From assembly GCA_038046465.1 (NCBI GenBank), contig JBBSWB010000048.1:1-20241 (forward strand): 20,241 nt of DNA. Reading direction: 5' to 3'. The notes beneath the pieces are model-generated. The model was not told the DNA's origin. It made no database searches and saw only the letters and a list, made by a program, of their open reading frames with translations. Shown one piece after another: positions 7,008-11,502 of the stretch; position 1 is the first letter of the stretch, and every line of letters begins with the position of its first letter. Source of the DNA: JBBSWB01 sp038046465 (GTDB taxonomy: Archaea > Nanobdellota > Nanobdellia > Woesearchaeales > GW2011-AR9). The position numbers and the translations under genes were made by a program.

Positions 7008-7083
7008 TGGTGCGAGAGCCGGGATTTGGACCCGGGTCACAGCGTTGGCAACGCCGTATACTAGACCACTATACTACTCTCGC
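7008..7083 (-). tRNA. tRNA-Gly (GCC), CCA encoded
   Basis: A complete intron-less cloverleaf on minus, 73 nt plus an encoded CCA. The acceptor is GCGAGAG/CTCTCGC with discriminator A, D stem GTAT/GTAT, anticodon stem CGGCG/CGCTG, and loop TTGCCAA with anticodon GCC. The T arm is CCGGG-TTCAAAT-CCCGG. The CCA end is in the DNA (7008-7010). It is the only tRNA in the cluster on this strand and the only one without an intron. A TATA-like AAATTTATTA lies about 28 nt upstream (7111-7120 on minus). Confidence 0.97.
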
Positions 7084-7234
7084 ATTAAATGCCTGCAAAA
7101 GAGCAGCCATTAATAAATTTTATCATAATCAGTTTATTATAATCTATAACCATTTGTAACAAAAACTTAATAAACACATTAGAAATTCGAGCTTTATCCC
7201 TCCATAGTTCAGTGGCTAGAACGCTCGGCTGTAG

Positions 7235-7289
7235 AAATCCTTTTGAAATGTCATTAAGACTGGGATGAAAAAGGATCAGCCTTATAGTC
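7235..7289 (+). other. tRNA-Tyr intron 1, anticodon loop 37/38 (55 nt)
   Basis: The bulge-helix-bulge is supported by a 4-bp central helix CTGT (7229-7232) with ATAG (7284-7287), bulges AGA and TCA, and an 8-bp intron helix ATCCTTTT/AAAAGGAT (7237-7244, 7269-7276). An extra CAGCC on the 3' side makes the motif relaxed. Confidence 0.8.
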
Positions 7290-7311
7290 ACCGAGAGATC
7301 CCCGGTTCAAA

Positions 7312-7338
7312 GCCAACAATTTAGATTGTTGCTGAAAG
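7312..7338 (+). other. tRNA-Tyr intron 2, T loop 59/60 (27 nt)
   Basis: The T loop TTCA (7306-7309) pairs with intron TGAA (7333-7336) as the central helix. The intron forms its own hairpin, CAACAAT/ATTGTTG (7314-7320, 7325-7331) with loop TTAG. Cutting after the second base of each 3-nt bulge restores TTCAAAT. Confidence 0.8.
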
Positions 7339-7358
7339 TCCGGGTGGGGGGACTCATG

Positions 7359-7391
7359 GGAAGAAACCGCCAAGGTTTCTTCCTCTTTTTT
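7359..7391 (+). terminator. Hairpin plus T-run after tRNA-Tyr
   Basis: GGAAGAAACC (7359-7368) pairs perfectly over 10 bp with GGTTTCTTCC (7374-7383) around a 5-base loop (GCCAA), followed by CTCTTTTTTC. It begins 7 nt after the mature tRNA-Tyr end and looks like an intrinsic terminator, an unusually strong hairpin for an archaeon. Confidence 0.6.
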
Positions 7392-7571
7392 CATATTAAA
7401 AAATTAAAGCGACCTTTTAAAATTAAAATCTCTGTCGCTAAACTACCTAATTAAATTGAGATTATACCCGGCAGTAGTTAAGATTTGATACGTTTATAAT
7501 ATTTTTATAATGCTTTTATAAAGATGTAAATTGCGTTTTTAACCGGTTTTTTCCCAAAAGTAATAGAAATC

Positions 7572-7579
7572 TTTATAAA
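7572..7579 (+). promoter_or_regulatory. TATA box ahead of the structured segment at 7603
   Basis: TTTATAAA predicts a transcript start near 7602, exactly where the inverted-repeat segment 7603-7668 begins. It may drive a small RNA or the tRNA-Asp/tRNA-Lys/rpo transcript. Confidence 0.45.
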
Positions 7580-7602
7580 TAAACTGGAGTTTTAGCTGTG
7601 AA

Positions 7603-7668
7603 ATGGCAGATAATGTTCTACAATTAGTGCTTTAAAAATAATTAAACCTGTAGAAAGAGCGCTGCCAT
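7603..7668 (+). ncRNA. Candidate small RNA or folded leader before tRNA-Asp
   Basis: Three nested perfect helices are visible: ATGGCAG/CTGCCAT (7603-7609, 7662-7668), TTCTACA/TGTAGAA (7616-7622, 7649-7655) and ATTA/TAAT (7623-7626, 7639-7642). A TATA box is correctly spaced upstream and tRNA-Asp begins 11 nt after the structure. The outer stem has tRNA-acceptor length, but there is no T arm or anticodon arm, so it is not a tRNA. A second TATA-like run (TTTAAAAATA, 7631-7640), spaced for tRNA-Asp, falls within it. The rest of the 7392-7678 gap shows only an AGCGAC/GTCGCT inverted repeat (7408-7413, 7434-7439). Confidence 0.35.
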
Positions 7669-7718
7669 AGAACTACTTGCCCTGGTAGTGTAGTTCGGCC
7701 TAGCATGAAGCCCTGTCG

Positions 7719-7735
7719 TGCTTTATCGCATAGAG
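7719..7735 (+). other. tRNA-Asp intron 1, anticodon loop 37/38 (17 nt)
   Basis: The central helix is CTGT (7713-7716) with ATAG (7730-7733), the same pair of strands as in tRNA-Tyr intron 1. The bulges are CGT and AGA. The intron helix is only GC/GC around a 6-nt loop, so little beyond the splice motif is present. Confidence 0.8.
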
Positions 7736-7756
7736 AGGCTTCGACCCGGGTTCAAA

Positions 7757-7790
7757 GGTGTGGTTGTGGTGCATTACAATCCAAAGAAAA
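7757..7790 (+). other. tRNA-Asp intron 2, T loop 59/60 (34 nt)
   Basis: TTC of the T loop pairs with GAA (7786-7788); the fourth pair expected in the central helix is A-A. The intron forms a hairpin TGG-TTGT / ACAA-T-CCA with one bulged T. Removal restores TTCAAAT between the T-stem strands. Confidence 0.75.
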
Positions 7791-7833
7791 TCCCGGCCAG
7801 GGCGTTTTCCTTTCAAGGAAAGGCATAAACTGT

Positions 7834-7942
7834 GGGCCGGTAGCTTAGCCTGGTAGAGCACTTGACTTTTAAGTCAAGGGGAAGAATAGCTTTCCAATGC
7901 AAAGCCATCAAGTGGTCGAGGGTTCAAATCCCTTCCGGCCCG
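7834..7942 (+). tRNA. tRNA-Lys (TTT) with one intron
   Basis: The acceptor is GGGCCGG/CCGGCCC with discriminator G. The D arm is GCTT/AGAGC-type, the anticodon stem CTTGA/TCAAG (7861-7865, 7908-7912), and the anticodon TTT is at 7868-7870. The T arm is uninterrupted, GAGGG-TTCAAAT-CCCTT. The 35-nt intron 7872-7906 is at 37/38, with CTTT/AAAG as the central helix. The mature tRNA is 74 nt and CCA is not encoded. The intact T loop gives the local standard against which the T-loop introns of the Tyr and Asp genes can be judged. rpoH starts only 35 nt downstream with no TATA box between. Confidence 0.94.
7872..7906 (+). other. tRNA-Lys intron, anticodon loop 37/38 (35 nt)
   Basis: The central helix is CTTT (7866-7869) with AAAG (7901-7904). 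The 5' part of the intron contains GTCAAG (7873-7878), a copy of the 3' anticodon-stem strand TCAAG, so the unspliced RNA can form a competing hairpin. An internal GGAAG/CTTTCC-type helix is possible. Confidence 0.75.
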
Positions 7943-7977
7943 CTTATGATCATCCGTTAACGAGGCAAAAAAACAAA

Positions 7978-8217
7978 ATGGTTTCCAAAGTTGATTTATA
8001 TCAAGTGCCTAATAAGCACATGAAATGCAGCGACTCTGAAAAGGAGAAACTTTGCAAGAAATTCGGAATCAATACTAAAGACCTGCCTAAAATTCTAAGA
8101 GAGGATCCGGCCATAAAAGGCCTTAATGTTAAATCTGGAGACATCATTAAAATCGAAAGAAAAAGTAAAACTGCCGGTATTATATCTTATTATAGAGAGG
8201 TGGTTTTGCATGGATAA
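7978..8217 (+). CDS. rpoH: DNA-directed RNA polymerase subunit H (Rpb5 C-terminal domain)
   Basis: Small archaeal RNA polymerase subunit equivalent to the assembly domain of eukaryotic Rpb5; it binds at the jaw region of the enzyme. The 79 residues match the family: LYQVPNKHMKCSDSEKEKLC (8-27), LPKILREDPAIKGL (37-50), KSGDIIKIERKSKTAG (53-68) and the closing YYREVV. I start at ATG 7978, inside a longer open frame that would run back into the tRNA-Lys gene. It is first of the rpo operon, and its last codons overlap the rpoB2 start by 8 nt. No TATA box is seen between tRNA-Lys and this gene, so the transcript may begin upstream of the tRNAs. Confidence 0.95.
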   Translation: MVSKVDLYQVPNKHMKCSDSEKEKLCKKFGINTKDLPKILREDPAIKGLNVKSGDIIKIERKSKTAGIISYYREVVLHG

Positions 8218-9682
8218 TTCTATTTTAATCAAAAAATATTTTGAAGAAAAAAAGTTTGTCGACAGTAATATCCAATCATTTAACAATTTAATTGAAAAAG
8301 GGCTGCAAGAAGTTATTGAAGAAAATAAAGAAGCAGAACCAACCATCATCCCCCATAACATTGAAAAATTCAAGATTCGTTTTGGTAGGATTACCGTCGG
8401 TAAACCAGAAATAACTGAAGCTGATGGAAGTAAAAGAGCTATTTATCCTATTGAAGCCAGGTTACGAAAAATATCTTATTCTGCACCAATCTATTTGGAA
8501 ATCAGCACTTATGTAAATGATGTCCAACGGGAAAATTTTATTGCTGAAATTGGAAAAATGCCTATCATGTTAAAAAGTAAGTATTGTCATCTTCATAACT
8601 CAAGCACTGAAGAGTTGATTAAACGGGGCGAAGATGCAACCGATCCGGGCGGATATTTTATTATCAATGGAACTGAAAAAATAATTGTTACCGTAGAAGA
8701 TTTGGCTGGAAATAATTTTATGGTTGAAAAAAACAAAACCGGTTTTGAAGGCCGATTCTTTGCAACTAAAGGATCATATAAAATACCCCACAATTTTGAA
8801 TTGAAGAAAGACGGAATTTATCAATTAAGTTTTACCCGGGTAAAAAGCATGCCCGTAATTATTATCCTCAAAGCTTTGGGTTTAGTTAAAGACGAAGAGA
8901 TTATGAAAGCTGTATCCAAAGAGAAGACTTACGAAGAAGTAATTTTAAATTTATTTGAATTTGTAGATATAAAAACCCAAGAAGATGCTATTGATTATAT
9001 CGCCAAAAGAGTGGGCGTAACCCAGCCAAAAGAAATTAGGATGGAACGTACCAAAGAATTGATTGATAAATATCTTCTACCTAATGTTGGCGTAGATAGT
9101 TCGGCGAGGTTTAAAAAAGCTTTAAACATCTGCAAAATGTTAAAAAAATTCATAGATGTTAGCAATGGCACCCGCCAAGCAGACGATAAAGATCATTATA
9201 TGAATAAAAGATTAAGAATGAGCGGCGATTTGCTAATCGACTTATTTAGAGTTAATTTTAAAATTTTAGTTGGTGATATCCTGTACAATTTCCAGAGAAT
9301 TATAAAACGAGGAAAATTGCCTTCAATCAGAGTAATTATTAGGGGTAAATTATTAACTTCCCGTTTATATTCCTCAATGGCAACCGGAGAATGGGTTGGC
9401 GGTAGGCAGGGAATATCCCAAAGAATGAGCCGAACTAACTTTTTGGATATGGTTTCACACCTTCAGAGAGTAGTAAGCCCTTTATCAACCTCGCAGGAAA
9501 ACTTTGAAGCTCGGGCTTTACACTGCACCCATATTGGCCGGTTGTGCCCAATTGAGACGCCAGAAGGAACTAACATTGGACTAAGAAAAAATTTAGCTAT
9601 GCTTTGTTCTATTTCCCAAAATGTTGATGAAGAAGATGTTTTGGAAAAAATAAAAAATTTAGGGTTAACTGAATCAAATTAA
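8210..9682 (+). CDS. rpoB2: RNA polymerase subunit B'' (N-terminal half of Rpb2)
   Basis: N-terminal half of the second-largest polymerase subunit, 490 residues, with protrusion, lobe and fork regions in order. Recognisable segments are GGYFIINGTEKIIV (147-160), DDKDHYMNKRLRMSGDLL (325-342), GISQRMSRTNFLDMVSHLQR (401-420) and the ending motif GRLCPIETPEGTNIGL (443-458, beta signature PETPEGxNxGL). The start is ATG 8210, because GAGGTGGT stands just before it and the first 28 codons of the longer frame lie within rpoH and are unlike the family. Splitting of Rpb2 after this motif is common in euryarchaea and occurs in DPANN genomes. rpoB1 follows after one base. Confidence 0.96.
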   Translation: MDNSILIKKYFEEKKFVDSNIQSFNNLIEKGLQEVIEENKEAEPTIIPHNIEKFKIRFGRITVGKPEITEADGSKRAIYPIEARLRKISYSAPIYLEISTYVNDVQRENFIAEIGKMPIMLKSKYCHLHNSSTEELIKRGEDATDPGGYFIINGTEKIIVTVEDLAGNNFMVEKNKTGFEGRFFATKGSYKIPHNFELKKDGIYQLSFTRVKSMPVIIILKALGLVKDEEIMKAVSKEKTYEEVILNLFEFVDIKTQEDAIDYIAKRVGVTQPKEIRMERTKELIDKYLLPNVGVDSSARFKKALNICKMLKKFIDVSNGTRQADDKDHYMNKRLRMSGDLLIDLFRVNFKILVGDILYNFQRIIKRGKLPSIRVIIRGKLLTSRLYSSMATGEWVGGRQGISQRMSRTNFLDMVSHLQRVVSPLSTSQENFEARALHCTHIGRLCPIETPEGTNIGLRKNLAMLCSISQNVDEEDVLEKIKNLGLTESN

Positions 9683-9683
9683 A

Positions 9684-11489
9684 ATGGCAGACATATACTT
9701 AAACTCAAAATTAATCGGAACAGTGGAAGATGCACAGCATTTTATAGAAGAAGTAAAAGATTTACGAAGGAAGGGTGCTCTTTCAGAAGAAGTTAATATT
9801 TATCATGATGTTCAAGCAAACGAAATTGTGTTAAGTTGCGACGAAGGAAGAGCACGGAGACCTTTAATTATTGTTAAAGAAGGAAAATCCTTGTTTACTG
9901 AGAAACATGTTAAACAATTGGAAAATAATGAAATAACCTGGCTTGATTTGGTTCGGCAAGGCGTTATTGAATATTTAGATGCAAGTGAAGAAGAAAACGC
10001 TTTAGTTGCTTGCACTGAAAAAGAAATCACCCCAGAACATACTCATCAAGAAATAACTCCCGGTTCAATGTGTGGAATTACTACTGCTTTAGTTCCTTTT
10101 GGAAATTATAACCAATCTTCTCGTTTAATCATTGGAAGTAAAAACCAAAAACAATCCTTAGGCTTTTATGCTGCAAATTATCATTTACGAATGGATATGG
10201 ATTCAAACATCCTGCATTATCCCCAATACCCAATCGTTAAAACAAAAATTCACGATATTACCGATTATGACCAACATCCCTCTGGACAAAACATGATTGT
10301 AGCAGTTATGTGTTATGACGGATACAACATGGAAGACGGAGTTATTTTAGGCAGGGCATCGATAGAAAGAGGTCTTGCTCGAAGTACTTATTTTAGACCA
10401 GTTGATGCTCAAGAATTAAGATATTCTGGCGGTTTGATGGACGAAGTATCCGTTCCCGATAAAGACGTTAAAGGATACCGTAGCGAACATGATTATCGTT
10501 TCTTAGAAGGGGATGGAATTATTTCTCCAGAATCTAAAGTTGATGAAGGCGATGTAATTATTGGACGAACCTCTCCGCCAAGATTCTTAAGCAGCATGGA
10601 TGAATATAATCTAGCTGCAGCAACTAGAAGAGAAAGTTCAGTTAGTTTAAAATATGGAGAAAAAGGAACTGCAGATTTTGTCGTGCTTACTGAAAATGAA
10701 GAAGGAAATAAATTAATCCAAGTTAGATTAAGAGAAGAACGTATCCCTGAAATTGGAGATAAATTTACCAGCCGACACGGACAAAAAGGTGTTACCGGTA
10801 TTCTCGTTCCTCCACAAGATTTACCTTTCTCAGAGAATGGGATTTATCCAGATTTAATTTTTACTCCTCACGGAATTTCTTCAAGAATGACTGTGTCCCA
10901 TCTAATTGAATTAGTTGGTGGAAAAGTAGGAGCTTTAGCAGGAAGATTAGTTGATGGAACTTTATTTGAAGGAGAAAAAGAAGAAGAGCTTCGTAAAGAA
11001 CTATTACAGTTAGGATTCAAAGAAGATGGAACCGAAGCATTTTATGATGGCCGCACTGGAAAAAAGATGATGGCTAGAATTTATGTTGGAAACATGTATT
11101 ATTTAAGATTAAGACATATGGTTGCAAACAAGATGCAGTCTCGAGCTAGAGGTCCAATCCAATTATTGACCCGACAACCAACCGAAGGTAAAGCAAAAGA
11201 AGGGGGACTGCGATTAGGGGAGATGGAAAAAGATACTTTCATAGCCCATGGTGCAACTTTGTTATTAAAAGAACGATTTGACTCTGATAAAACCATCGTG
11301 CCTATTTGTGAAAAATCCGGCTTGATGGGATATTATGATGCCCGGAAAAATGGGCGAGGAATGTCTCCTCTCTACGGAGATAATGCCGAATTATCCGACG
11401 TGGAGATGAGCTATGCATTTAAATTATTATTAGACGAAATTAGAACTTTGGGCATCTGTGCCAAACTAAACCTAAAAAGCAAATACTGA
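9684..11489 (+). CDS. rpoB1: RNA polymerase subunit B' (C-terminal half of Rpb2)
   Basis: C-terminal half of the second-largest subunit, 601 residues, containing much of the active-site wall and the hybrid-binding region. The family signature GDKFTSRHGQKGV is at 358-370. YDGYNMEDGVILGRASIERG (211-230) and RQPTEGKAKEGGLRLGEME (497-515) are well conserved. The clamp-anchoring end (SDVEMSYAFKLLLDEIRTLGI, 571-591) is present. Odd: the zinc-binding pairs expected before it (CxxC...CxxC) read C542-S545 and S561-Y564, so only one of four cysteines remains. The frame is intact around that site, so this looks like real loss of the metal site rather than a sequencing frameshift. The next gene, rpoA1, starts 13 nt on, with GAGGT overlapping the stop. 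Confidence 0.96.
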   Translation: MADIYLNSKLIGTVEDAQHFIEEVKDLRRKGALSEEVNIYHDVQANEIVLSCDEGRARRPLIIVKEGKSLFTEKHVKQLENNEITWLDLVRQGVIEYLDASEEENALVACTEKEITPEHTHQEITPGSMCGITTALVPFGNYNQSSRLIIGSKNQKQSLGFYAANYHLRMDMDSNILHYPQYPIVKTKIHDITDYDQHPSGQNMIVAVMCYDGYNMEDGVILGRASIERGLARSTYFRPVDAQELRYSGGLMDEVSVPDKDVKGYRSEHDYRFLEGDGIISPESKVDEGDVIIGRTSPPRFLSSMDEYNLAAATRRESSVSLKYGEKGTADFVVLTENEEGNKLIQVRLREERIPEIGDKFTSRHGQKGVTGILVPPQDLPFSENGIYPDLIFTPHGISSRMTVSHLIELVGGKVGALAGRLVDGTLFEGEKEEELRKELLQLGFKEDGTEAFYDGRTGKKMMARIYVGNMYYLRLRHMVANKMQSRARGPIQLLTRQPTEGKAKEGGLRLGEMEKDTFIAHGATLLLKERFDSDKTIVPICEKSGLMGYYDARKNGRGMSPLYGDNAELSDVEMSYAFKLLLDEIRTLGICAKLNLKSKY

Positions 11490-11502
11490 GGTTCATTAAA
11501 AG

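Larger units (their letters stand above)
7198..7352 (+). tRNA. tRNA-Tyr (GTA) with two introns
   Basis: The cloverleaf is complete once two insertions are removed. The acceptor is CCCTCCA/TGGGGGG with C1-G72, the archaeal tyrosine identity pair, and discriminator A. The D stem is GTTC/GAAC, the anticodon stem CTCGG/CCGAG (7224-7228, 7291-7295), and the anticodon GTA is at 7231-7233. The T stem is CCCGG/CCGGG (7301-7305, 7340-7344). Intron 1 is 7235-7289 at the canonical 37/38 site. Intron 2 is 7312-7338 within the T loop. Splicing yields a 73-nt tRNA with anticodon loop CTGTAGA and T loop TTCAAAT. CCA is not encoded. A TATA-like CTTAATAAAC lies about 27 nt before the gene. Confidence 0.93.
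7679..7804 (+). tRNA. tRNA-Asp (GTC) with two introns
   Basis: The acceptor is GCCCTGG/CCAGGGC with discriminator G. The D stem is GTGT/GCAT with an 11-nt loop, the anticodon stem AAGCC/GGCTT (7708-7712, 7737-7741), the anticodon GTC is at 7715-7717, and the T stem is CCGGG/CCCGG (7746-7750, 7792-7796). Intron 1 (7719-7735, 37/38) is only 17 nt. Intron 2 (7757-7790) interrupts the T loop at 59/60, as in tRNA-Tyr. Splicing restores TTCAAAT. CCA is not encoded. The T-loop insertion would make a search program that expects an intact T arm miss or misplace this gene. tRNA-Lys follows after 29 nt. Confidence 0.93.

Noticed and set aside
7334..7352. GAAAGTCCGGG-like string resembling a conserved segment of RNase P RNA
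   Set aside because: It is the 3' side of the T arm and acceptor of tRNA-Tyr and pairs perfectly with the 5' parts of that gene.
7603..7635. Ten-codon leaderless ORF at the predicted transcript start
   Set aside because: Too short to support; the segment is better explained by its inverted repeats.
7897..7977. Earlier in-frame ATG for rpoH
   Set aside because: It would put the start inside the tRNA-Lys gene; the RpoH family begins near the ATG at 7978.
8126..8209. Earlier in-frame ATG for rpoB2
   Set aside because: These 28 codons lie within rpoH, do not resemble the family, and a Shine-Dalgarno site stands just before the ATG at 8210.
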